Positions 1-5,769 of a DNA stretch of 5,769 bases are shown piece by piece. The DNA is from Candidatus Rifleibacteriota bacterium. GTDB taxonomy: Bacteria > Riflebacteria > Ozemobacteria > Ozemobacterales > Ozemobacteraceae. Location: NCBI GenBank assembly GCA_022704885.1, contig JAKJFO010000246.1, positions 1-5,769 on the forward strand, given 5' to 3'. Positions within the stretch are counted from its first letter, which is position 1; each line of letters begins with the position of its first letter. Under the pieces are notes generated by a model. That model had not been told where the DNA came from, searched no databases, and saw only the letters and a list, made by a program, of their open reading frames with translations. The translations under genes were made by a program, and so were the position numbers.

Positions 1-2
1 CC

Positions 3-335
3 GAGTGTCTCGGAGACGAAAACGCAATCAGGCAGATTTTGCTGAATCTTTTAAAAAACGCTCTCGATGCGGCAGAAGACCCGGCCGCCGTTCGTCTTGA
101 AATCACTGTTGACTCTGAAACAGTCATTTTGCGCGTTTACAACCCGGCCGGCTACATGTCTGAACAGATGCTGGAAGATGTGTTTACGCCTTTCGTATCG
201 ACCAAGGTCAAAGGCTACGGTCTTGGTCTGCCGGTCAGTCGGCGCCTGGCTGAACAGATGGGTGGTTCATTGCGACTTGTTAACGCTGCGCCCGGCGAAA
301 TAATGGCAGAACTGAAACTCAGGAAAGCAGAATGA
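3..335 (+). CDS. sensor histidine kinase, C-terminal ATPase domain (5' partial)
   Basis: This is the last 110 codons of a sensor kinase; the reading frame is open to the left edge, so the sensor region and phospho-accepting His lie outside the window. The visible part is a HATPase_c domain, which binds ATP and phosphorylates the kinase's own His. The N box is near the start (IRQILLNLLKNALDAAED), and the F and G2 boxes follow (VFTPFVSTK, then GYGLGLPVSRRLAEQMGG). The G1 box is weak: where DxGxG is expected the protein reads NPAGYM, so the adenine-contacting Asp appears to be Asn. The frame is uninterrupted, so this is divergence and not a frameshift. The stop overlaps the next gene's start (ATGA, 332-335), which indicates translational coupling and a cognate kinase/regulator pair. 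The protein ends shortly after the ATPase domain, with no receiver domain attached. The family call is secure; the signal sensed is unknown. Confidence 0.93.
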   Translation, partial: ECLGDENAIRQILLNLLKNALDAAEDPAAVRLEITVDSETVILRVYNPAGYMSEQMLEDVFTPFVSTKVKGYGLGLPVSRRLAEQMGGSLRLVNAAPGEIMAELKLRKAE

Positions 336-1702
336 AGAACAAAGATTTTCGCGCTACCATACTGGTTACCGATGATGAGGCTTCTTATCGCAACATGATC
401 AAAGCCGTTCTCGAAGATGCTGGTTTTGAAGTGCTGGCAGCCGCGTCAGGTGAGCAGGCTCTCGAAATAATTCTGCGCCGCTCGATCGATGTTGCAGTGC
501 TTGACCTGATGATGCCACGCATGGATGGCCGCGAGCTGATGTCGCGTCTGCTCAAGAAAATACCAGAATTGCCGGTGATTTTTCTGACCGCGCATGGCTC
601 GATTGCATCAGCAGTTGCTGCGGTTAAAGAAGGTGCTGCTGACTATCTGACCAAGCCGCTGCCACATGTCGATGATCTCGTCAACACAGTCGAACGTGTG
701 CTGGAGTTGTCTCGGCTCAAACGTCAGCAGAGTCGCAAGGTCGCGGCCAGAATCGCTGCTGACCCATTTTCCTGCGCTTCACCAAATATGAAAAAGGTTC
801 TCGAAATGGCCGCCCGTGTTGCTTCTACCGATGTGACCGTACTGATCACCGGCGAGTCGGGTACTGGTAAAGAGCGCATGGCCGAGTTCATCCATCTCAA
901 CAGCCCGCGTTCAACCGCTGAGATGGTTTCAGTCAACTGTGCGGCGATTGTCGATACTCTGCTCGAAAGCGAGCTGTTCGGCCATGAAAAAGGAGCTTTT
1001 ACCGGCGCCGTCGAGCGTAAACCAGGCCGCTTTGAAGAAGCCGATAATTCGACGCTTTTTCTCGACGAAATCGGCGAAATGTCGATCGCTTTGCAGCCTA
1101 AACTCCTGCGTGCGCTACAGGAAAAAGAATTTCGCCGCGTCGGCGGTTCGCAGACCATTCGCTTCAACGCGCGCCTGATCGCGGCAACTAATCGTAATCT
1201 CAAACAACAGTGCGCTGCCGGTGCTTTTCGCGAAGATCTGTTTTATCGCATCTCGGTGTTTACTCTGCATATCCCGCCGTTGCGCGAGCGCCCTGAAGAT
1301 ATTCTGATGCTTGCCGAAAAATTTATCAGCGAGGCCGCCGCCCGTTTTGGCCGCCCGGCTCCGACGCTGGCTGAAACTACCCGCAAGGTTCTGCTCGCTT
1401 ACGCCTGGCCCGGCAACGTGCGCGAACTCGCCAACGTTATCGAGGCGTCGGTTCTGCTCTGCGACGACGAGCAGCTGCAGCCGCGACATCTGCATGGCAT
1501 AAATGTCGATGAGCAGGTGCCCACAGCAGAATCTGCGCCAGACAACAAAGACCTGCTCGCCGCCGCCGAGCGAAAGGCTCTGCTCGAAGCACTCGCCCGC
1601 TTCGACGGCAACCGCGCCCGCACCGCCGAATTCCTCAACATGAGCCGCCGCAACCTCATCTACAAACTCAAAAAACACAACCTCCTCAACCGCGACCAAT
1701 AG
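332..1702 (+). CDS. sigma54-dependent NtrC-family response regulator
   Basis: A complete 456-residue transcriptional activator of the NtrC type, of normal length for the family. The receiver domain (about 8-125) has the acidic pair D14/D15, phospho-acceptor D58 in VAVLDLMMPRMDG, T86 and K108. The AAA+ sigma54-interaction domain (about 145-375) has Walker A GESGTGKE (174-181), the sigma54-contacting GAFTGA loop (221-226), Walker B TLFLDEIGE (241-249), a sensor I segment ending in AATN (about 287), the arginine-finger region FREDLFYRIS (R300, R306) and sensor II PGNVRELANV (R364). A Fis-type helix-turn-helix lies at about 425-450 (NRARTAEFLNMSRRNLIYKL). All catalytic motifs look intact, so it should act as an ATP-driven activator of sigma54 RNA polymerase after phosphorylation by the overlapping kinase. 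The start is set by AGGA at 321-324, seven bases before the ATG. Codons become strongly C-ending toward the 3' end. Target promoters are unknown; one candidate lies just downstream at 1826-1842. Confidence 0.97.
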   Translation: MKNKDFRATILVTDDEASYRNMIKAVLEDAGFEVLAAASGEQALEIILRRSIDVAVLDLMMPRMDGRELMSRLLKKIPELPVIFLTAHGSIASAVAAVKEGAADYLTKPLPHVDDLVNTVERVLELSRLKRQQSRKVAARIAADPFSCASPNMKKVLEMAARVASTDVTVLITGESGTGKERMAEFIHLNSPRSTAEMVSVNCAAIVDTLLESELFGHEKGAFTGAVERKPGRFEEADNSTLFLDEIGEMSIALQPKLLRALQEKEFRRVGGSQTIRFNARLIAATNRNLKQQCAAGAFREDLFYRISVFTLHIPPLRERPEDILMLAEKFISEAAARFGRPAPTLAETTRKVLLAYAWPGNVRELANVIEASVLLCDDEQLQPRHLHGINVDEQVPTAESAPDNKDLLAAAERKALLEALARFDGNRARTAEFLNMSRRNLIYKLKKHNLLNRDQ

Positions 1703-1785
1703 TTTGTAATCGGTGTGTGCTGATCCTGTTACATCCCGCGCCATCTGGTTCCATGCAGCTTGCGTCCATTCAATAGTGCTTTTGT

Positions 1786-1812
1786 CAGCTATAGTACAAG
1801 CTTTTTTAGCTG
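1786..1812. repeat. spaced inverted repeat CAGCTA-N15-TAGCTG
   Basis: Two perfectly complementary 6-base arms, CAGCTA at 1786-1791 and TAGCTG at 1807-1812, are separated by 15 bases that include a run of six T. GTCA just outside the left arm and TGAC at 1815-1818 extend the symmetry imperfectly. The T run lies in the loop, not after the stem, so it does not look like an intrinsic terminator. It ends 13 bases before a candidate sigma54 -24 element and could be a regulator-binding dyad. Arms this short can arise by chance. Confidence 0.35.
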
Positions 1813-1825
1813 TATGACGGTTTCT

Positions 1826-1842
1826 TTGGTTTGTTGTTTGCA
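1826..1842 (+). promoter_or_regulatory. candidate sigma54 -24/-12 promoter
   Basis: TTGG at 1826-1829 and TTTGCA at 1837-1842 place the two hallmark dinucleotides, GG (1828-1829) and GC (1840-1841), exactly ten bases apart, as sigma54 promoters require. The flanking TT before GG and the TTGCA around GC match the consensus; the CAC normally following GG is replaced by TTT. Transcription would start near 1852, leaving a leader of about 140 bases before the ATG at 1994. GG-N10-GC alone is expected roughly once by chance in a stretch this long, so the support is the extra flanking matches plus the adjacent sigma54 activator. Confidence 0.33.
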
Positions 1843-1847
1843 GTTAC
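1836..1847 (+). repeat. 12-bp direct repeat, copy 1
   Basis: GTTTGCAGTTAC here is identical to 1935-1946, with start-to-start spacing of 99 bases. After both copies the sequence stays similar (AATGTTT here; CAAGTGTTTT after copy 2). This copy overlaps the -12 half of the candidate sigma54 promoter. A related shorter motif, GCATTACCAA, lies midway at 1892-1901. Confidence 0.55.
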
Positions 1848-1872
1848 AATGTTTCCGATGATAAAATTGATC

Positions 1873-1878
1873 TATAAT
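1873..1878 (+). promoter_or_regulatory. TATAAT hexamer, possible -10 box
   Basis: An exact TATAAT lies 115 bases before the DUF4011 start codon. No recognisable -35 hexamer sits 16-18 bases upstream (the bases there read around TGTTTC), and there is no TG extended -10 motif. In A/T-rich DNA the hexamer alone is weak evidence for a sigma70-type promoter. Confidence 0.2.
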
Positions 1879-1934
1879 GGGGAAGCAAGAAGCATTACCA
1901 AATAAAAGTGTTGATGTTTTCGGTGATTTTTGGA

Positions 1935-1946
1935 GTTTGCAGTTAC
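1935..1946 (+). repeat. 12-bp direct repeat, copy 2
   Basis: Identical to 1836-1847 (GTTTGCAGTTAC). It lies 47 bases before the DUF4011 start codon. Unlike copy 1 it has no GG twelve bases upstream of its GC, so it does not form a second sigma54-like element. It may be a binding site for a regulator or a relic of a local duplication. Confidence 0.55.
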
Positions 1947-1993
1947 CAAGTGTTTTCTAATAATTAAAGCAAATTTTTAGAGCAGGTTGTGAA

Positions 1994-4690
1994 ATGACAG
2001 AACAAACAAGATCTTTTGAAGTAACCGATTCCTTTTTGCATAATGAACGAAGCCTCGACGAGCAGCGACTTTTCGACATAGCGGCTGAAGTCACTTCTAC
2101 TTACAATCTTGCCATGCAGCAGAATTTTGTGCCTGTATTGGGCTTTGTCCGCATAACCAATAATAGTCACACATCATCCGCCAGAGCCAAACTGGCTATA
2201 TCTGCCAACCCCGAGTTTTTCGAACCGGTAGAATTCGAAATTCCGGAAATCGTCGCTGGCAAGACTTTTGAGCTGAAGGAACCACAGCTAAAGGTATCTG
2301 CCGAATATCTTCTTCGCCTCAAAGAGCGTATCACAACAACACTTATCATAAAAGCCACCTTTGCCGATTCCACCGCAGTACATGAAAGCAATGTCATCCT
2401 TCTCGCATTCAATGAGTGCGATGGTTACATGTGTCTCCCCGAACTTATTTCTGCTTTTATTCAACCGAATTCGCCAACTGTCGAATTGATTCTGGCGAAT
2501 GCCGCAGCGACACTAAAAAAATGGGGACAATCGTCTGCCATAAGTGGCTATCAGTCTAAAGATCCCGGCGTTGCCTGCAATATTGCCGGAGCGATTTTTG
2601 CTGCAATTTCTTCCTGTCAGATAAACTACTGTGTTCCACCAGCCAGTTTTGAATCAGGTGGACAGAAGATAAGATTTCCGGAAGTTATACTGGACAACAA
2701 GCTTGGCACTTGCCTGGATCTGACACTGTTTTTTTGCGCCTGTCTCGAGCAGGCGGGTCTGAACAGCCTGGTAATCCTTACCAGAAATCACGCATTTGCA
2801 GGATTGTGGCTCAAAGATGAAAGCTTTCCGCTGTGTTTTGTTGATAATTCGCTTGCCTTACGCAAAAGAGTAGAACTCAAAGAAATCATGGTGTTCGAAA
2901 CAACAACAGTTACGCATGATAACAGCGATTTCTCGATTGCAACTAGAATAGGCGAACAAAAACTGCTTGATGATGACTTTGTTGGATGTATCGATATAAA
3001 GCGCTGTAGGTCCACTCATATTCTTCCACTGCCCATTTTTTTCGATGGACTTAAAGTCGGCATAAAGGTTCAACACTCTGGCGAAATTGCCAGATCAGAT
3101 AATGCTAAACCGGTTGAACTTTTGCAACCGGTATTTGTCGAGAGCAAAACTTCTGACAAGCAGTCTGAAAACCGCATTGATCAATGGAAACGCAAACTTC
3201 TGGATCTGTCGCTTCGTAACAGGCTTTTGAATTACCGCGTTACTGCTAAAACCATACAGCTGGTTTGTGGTTCGCTGGCGAGTCTGGAAGACTGTCTTGC
3301 CGACGGCAAAGAGTTCAGAATAAAATCGTTGCCTTCAGATATTGAAGCCGGTCGAAGTTTGCAGGCTCATCTTGTTGGCACTGGCAATGACATAAGAACA
3401 GAATTTGTGCAGCGGGAGTTCCTGCAAAGCCGCCTTTATTCGCCAGTCGGCGAAGTTGCGCTCGAAAAGAACCTGCTCGAAGTCTTTCGCGATTCACGCA
3501 ACAGTCTTGAGGAAGGCGGCACTAATACACTGTATCTGGCGATGGGCTTTTTGTACTGGCAGGAGTCAAAATCAGCCAACACGCTCAGAGCTGCGCCAAT
3601 CATTCTGGTACCACTCGAAATCAGGCGGAACTCTGTTAAAGAGGGTTTTACGATCAGCAAGCGTGATGAAGAATCGCAGATCAATGTAACTCTGCTTGAA
3701 TTGCTCAAACAGGATTTCAATATCGACATACAGGGCCTGGATCCTCTACCGCTGGATGAGCACGGCATAGATCTTGACAGGACTCTGAATACGATCCGGC
3801 AGCACATACTGAATCTTGAGAACTGGGAAGTCCGCGAAGAAGCCGTTATCGGCAACTTTCAGTTTCGCAAATTCCTCATGTATAAAGATCTTGAATTGCG
3901 CTCATCCAGACTGCTTGAAAACAAAGTGGTCAATCATCTCGTCAATACGAAAGAAAGCAGGTTTCCCGACCAGGGAGATTTCCCGGATGCGCGTCGAATC
4001 GATTCCGATTTTTCTCTCAATCAAACGTTTTGCCCAACAAGCACAGACAGCTCACAGCTGGCGGCAGTATACGCGGCTGCTGCAGGCCGCAGTTTTGTAT
4101 TGCACGGCCCACCAGGCACCGGCAAGTCGCAAACTATCACCAACATAATTGCACATTCCCTGGCTGTTGGAAAATCAGTTCTGTTTGTATCGGAAAAGGC
4201 CGCTGCTCTTAATGTCGTTTATAGTCGTCTGGCAAAAATCGGCCTTGGCAACTTCTGTCTCGAGCTGCATTCAAATAAAAGTCGAAAGACCGAAGTGCTT
4301 GAGCAGCTCAAAAGAGCTCTTAATAGACAGGTCAACGACAATACAGAAACCTGGCAACTGACTGCTCAAAATCTTCAGGCTTTACGCACAGAGCTGAATG
4401 ATTACGCTGCCACTCTGCATCATAAGCATGAAAATGGACATTCTTTTTTCAAGGCTTTGTCATTGTTGACAAATATGCATGAAACACCCGATATATCGCT
4501 GGACTGGGAAAAGTTTGCCGATTTAACAGTTTTACAGCTGGAAGCGATAAAGAACTGCCTTAATCATATATATCTTCTCGGCAACGATTATGGTCAACTG
4601 GCAGACAGCCCATGGAAGCAGGTTATGACAAAGGAATGGTCGCCTGAGTTCAACAGGACAGTCATGGATCTGCTTGGTAAATCAGTATAG
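1994..4690 (+). CDS. DUF4011-family helicase with transglutaminase-like domain, N-terminal portion (frame-disrupted)
   Basis: This 898-codon frame encodes the front of a giant DUF4011 protein. Residues about 40-140 form a beta-rich domain. Residues about 145-345 resemble the transglutaminase-like fold of this family, with PPASFE and GQKIRFPE before a probable Cys-His-Asp triad: C240 in GTCLDL, H266 in NHAFAGLWL and D284 in FVDNSLALRK. DUF4011 begins near 396 (DQWKRKLLDLSLRNRLLNYR). A superfamily 1 helicase core starts with a Q motif (DSSQLAAV, 685-692), Walker A GPPGTGKS (705-712) and a motif Ia-like FVSEKAAAL (731-739); a helical region follows. No DExx box is reached. The start ATG has a weak AGCAGG at 1981-1986, seven bases upstream. 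Family members are usually far longer, and here TAG at 4688-4690 ends the frame while homologous-looking sequence continues in frame 1. Such proteins are linked to antiphage defence, often with a C-terminal Vsr-like nuclease; that role is inferred. Codons are less GC-rich than in the regulator upstream. Confidence 0.88.
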   Translation: MTEQTRSFEVTDSFLHNERSLDEQRLFDIAAEVTSTYNLAMQQNFVPVLGFVRITNNSHTSSARAKLAISANPEFFEPVEFEIPEIVAGKTFELKEPQLKVSAEYLLRLKERITTTLIIKATFADSTAVHESNVILLAFNECDGYMCLPELISAFIQPNSPTVELILANAAATLKKWGQSSAISGYQSKDPGVACNIAGAIFAAISSCQINYCVPPASFESGGQKIRFPEVILDNKLGTCLDLTLFFCACLEQAGLNSLVILTRNHAFAGLWLKDESFPLCFVDNSLALRKRVELKEIMVFETTTVTHDNSDFSIATRIGEQKLLDDDFVGCIDIKRCRSTHILPLPIFFDGLKVGIKVQHSGEIARSDNAKPVELLQPVFVESKTSDKQSENRIDQWKRKLLDLSLRNRLLNYRVTAKTIQLVCGSLASLEDCLADGKEFRIKSLPSDIEAGRSLQAHLVGTGNDIRTEFVQREFLQSRLYSPVGEVALEKNLLEVFRDSRNSLEEGGTNTLYLAMGFLYWQESKSANTLRAAPIILVPLEIRRNSVKEGFTISKRDEESQINVTLLELLKQDFNIDIQGLDPLPLDEHGIDLDRTLNTIRQHILNLENWEVREEAVIGNFQFRKFLMYKDLELRSSRLLENKVVNHLVNTKESRFPDQGDFPDARRIDSDFSLNQTFCPTSTDSSQLAAVYAAAAGRSFVLHGPPGTGKSQTITNIIAHSLAVGKSVLFVSEKAAALNVVYSRLAKIGLGNFCLELHSNKSRKTEVLEQLKRALNRQVNDNTETWQLTAQNLQALRTELNDYAATLHHKHENGHSFFKALSLLTNMHETPDISLDWEKFADLTVLQLEAIKNCLNHIYLLGNDYGQLADSPWKQVMTKEWSPEFNRTVMDLLGKSV
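4681..4690 (+). other. probable frameshift site in the DUF4011 gene
   Basis: Frame 2 stops at TAG 4688-4690. Frame 1 has a TAA at 4678-4680 and is then open to the window end. If one event links the two, it must fall in these roughly ten bases and be a one-base loss or two-base gain. The sequence here includes GTATAG; removing one TA would join the frames cleanly as K-S-V-A-G-R. No homopolymer longer than three and no X-XXY-YYZ slippery heptamer is present, so programmed -1 frameshifting is not supported. A real mutation or a sequence/assembly error are both possible. Confidence 0.75.
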
Positions 4691-5769
4691 CTGGCCGGTC
4701 GTTGTTGTCGAAATGCCCAGCAATCAGCGAACTTTGCGGTTCTCAGCGCTTTGCCGATTCTCTCGATTCTTTGCAGACCCTGGCTGTGATCCTGAAGACT
4801 ACAATGGCGTTGCCGGCTGGTGGCGCTGAGTTACTTGCTTCAGATAATTATCCGGTGACGCATAGAGCCGTGAATAAGCTCATAGAATCTGGGAAAAAAC
4901 GCAACCAGTTGCGAGCAGAGCTTGCGCAGCGTTTTGATGAGAAAATTCTTCAGCTGAATACACCGGAATTTGTGACCAACTGGCAGAATGCCTGTACAAG
5001 TATCTGGCCCCTCTCATGGTTTAGAAAACGCACACAGATAGCAAATCTTCAGCAGTATTGTAAAGAGGGCTTTTCAGTTTCTGAGAATGATATAAATACA
5101 GTCTTTGCTTTGGTAAATGAATATCAGGCAGAGTGCGCAGCTATAGGAGCAGCTGATGACATGGGATTCAAGCTTTTTGGGCAGCATTGGAATGATGGTG
5201 ACCCTGACTGGAGCTTTATTGAATCCCTGGCCAGTGACGTAGAAAGATTTCTCAGAGAAATCGAAACCTTCTGCAATCTGACGTTGGAGAATTCGCTAGA
5301 AATCAGGCAAGCTTTGGTTGCGCTGTATAAGAGAACGAGTTCTGAAACAAAAAACGCCGGGTTGATCAACAGCCTCTCTGAATTTGTCAGCACAATCGAA
5401 ACTTTCTCTCAACTTCATGAACGGATAACGACAGCATTAGAAATTTCCTCGATTCCATCGGGGCCAATGTCAGAAAATTACCGAATGGTTGCGGTAATAA
5501 CCAGACATGCTGAACTTTTTCGCGCACATTGTCAGCTTAATCAGGCGATCAGTGAAGCAGAAAACCTCGGTTTGAAAGATCTAATGGCAGATTTGCGAGA
5601 AGGTCGCATTGCTTATAAAGATCTTTGGCCCTCGTTCAAAAAGGCATATCTGACGCGGTGGGCTGAAAAGAAAGCTTCTACTTCGAATAACCTGCGTAAT
5701 TTTTCTGGTACACTGCATGACGACAAGATAAACAGATTCAGAGAGCTGGATGAGGACTTTCTGAAACTC
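4681..5769 (+). CDS. DUF4011-family helicase, continuation in frame 1 (partial at both ends)
   Basis: Frame 1 is open for 363 codons to the right edge and reads as the continuation of the gene upstream. It is largely helical and charged (for example NKLIESGKKRNQLRAELAQR and FIESLASDVERFLREIE), typical of the long insertion between the Walker A and Walker B motifs in DUF4011 proteins. Near the end, FKKAYLTRWAEKK (from codon 319) and KINRFRELDEDFLKL (to codon 363) resemble the conserved segment that precedes the remaining helicase motifs in this family. There is no Walker B, nuclease or DUF3320 yet; they would lie beyond the window. As an independent gene it has poor credentials: candidate starts (GTG 4786, ATG 4804) lack a ribosome binding site and lie well inside family-like sequence (ADSLDSLQTLAVIL precedes the ATG). 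It is best read as the downstream part of a frameshifted gene, not a separate protein. Confidence 0.8.
   Translation, partial: MSIAGRSLLSKCPAISELCGSQRFADSLDSLQTLAVILKTTMALPAGGAELLASDNYPVTHRAVNKLIESGKKRNQLRAELAQRFDEKILQLNTPEFVTNWQNACTSIWPLSWFRKRTQIANLQQYCKEGFSVSENDINTVFALVNEYQAECAAIGAADDMGFKLFGQHWNDGDPDWSFIESLASDVERFLREIETFCNLTLENSLEIRQALVALYKRTSSETKNAGLINSLSEFVSTIETFSQLHERITTALEISSIPSGPMSENYRMVAVITRHAELFRAHCQLNQAISEAENLGLKDLMADLREGRIAYKDLWPSFKKAYLTRWAEKKASTSNNLRNFSGTLHDDKINRFRELDEDFLKL

Larger units (their letters stand above)
1703..1993. other. A/T-rich intergenic region with regulatory-looking elements
   Basis: This 291-bp gap separates the two-component operon from the DUF4011 gene. No coding frame of convincing composition was seen on either strand, and no strong GC-rich hairpin followed by a T run. 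The right half is markedly A/T-rich. It contains a spaced inverted repeat, a candidate sigma54 promoter, a TATAAT hexamer and repeated GCA(G)TTAC(C)AA motifs, each listed separately. The concentration of such elements suggests that the downstream gene has its own promoter. Confidence 0.7.

Noticed and set aside
724..1203. 159-codon open frame on the - strand inside the response regulator
   Set aside because: It lies opposite intact AAA+ motifs, has low-complexity Ser/Arg-rich translation and no ribosome binding site; it is a by-product of GC-rich codons.
1725..1743. tRNA-like 3' end (CCCGCGCCA)
   Set aside because: No T-arm consensus at the right distance upstream and no matching 5' acceptor strand, so it is not a tRNA or an att-site remnant.
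1115..1744. 209-codon open frame on the - strand overlapping the regulator's 3' half
   Set aside because: It lies opposite the conserved sensor, arginine-finger and DNA-binding segments of the regulator, and its translation resembles no known domain.
1786..1807. Possible intrinsic terminator (AGCT-N8-AGCT followed by a T run)
   Set aside because: The stem is only four A/T-mixed pairs, too weak for a rho-independent terminator; the better pairing places the T run inside the loop.
1880..1893. Second GG-N10-GC spacing in the intergenic region
   Set aside because: The bases before GC are AA, not TT, and nothing else matches the sigma54 consensus; one such chance match is expected in a stretch of this length.
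3436..3855. 139-codon open frame on the - strand within the DUF4011 region
   Set aside because: Ser/Arg-rich translation opposite a clearly coding strand; no support for expression.
4670..4690. Programmed -1 ribosomal frameshifting in the DUF4011 gene
   Set aside because: The zero-frame codons before the stop (GGT AAA TCA GTA) contain no slippery heptamer, and no obvious downstream stimulatory hairpin was seen.

Overview
The window holds the end of one operon and the first part of a very large gene, all on the + strand. The left 1.7 kb is a two-component signalling operon: the C-terminal end of a sensor histidine kinase (running in from the left edge) and a complete NtrC-type, sigma54-dependent response regulator, joined by a 4-bp ATGA overlap. 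This points to a Gram-negative-type bacterium that uses sigma54. Nothing visible supports a firm taxonomic call.

A 291-bp A/T-rich intergenic stretch (1703-1993) follows. It has no gene and no convincing intrinsic terminator, but carries several regulatory-looking elements: a candidate sigma54 -24/-12 promoter with exact GG-N10-GC spacing, an inverted repeat just upstream of it, a TATAAT hexamer, and an exact 12-bp direct repeat whose core motif recurs about every 50 bp.

The right two thirds encodes a giant DUF4011-family protein: an N-terminal beta-rich domain, a transglutaminase-like domain with an apparent Cys-His-Asp triad, the DUF4011 region, and the start of a superfamily 1 helicase core (Q motif, Walker A, motif Ia), followed by a long helical insertion that runs off the right edge. 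Large proteins of this family often carry a Vsr/DUF559-like nuclease and DUF3320 at their C-terminus and are associated with antiphage defence. In this window the gene is broken: frame 2 stops at 4690 and the family-like sequence continues in frame 1, open from 4681 to the window end. A single -1/+2 event must fall within about ten bases.

The most interesting possibility is that the sigma54 regulator next door controls the putative defence gene through the candidate sigma54 promoter. That link is an inference from position and a partial motif match. Base composition changes from C-ending, GC-rich codons in the regulator to a more A/T-rich mix in the large gene, consistent with separate origins.
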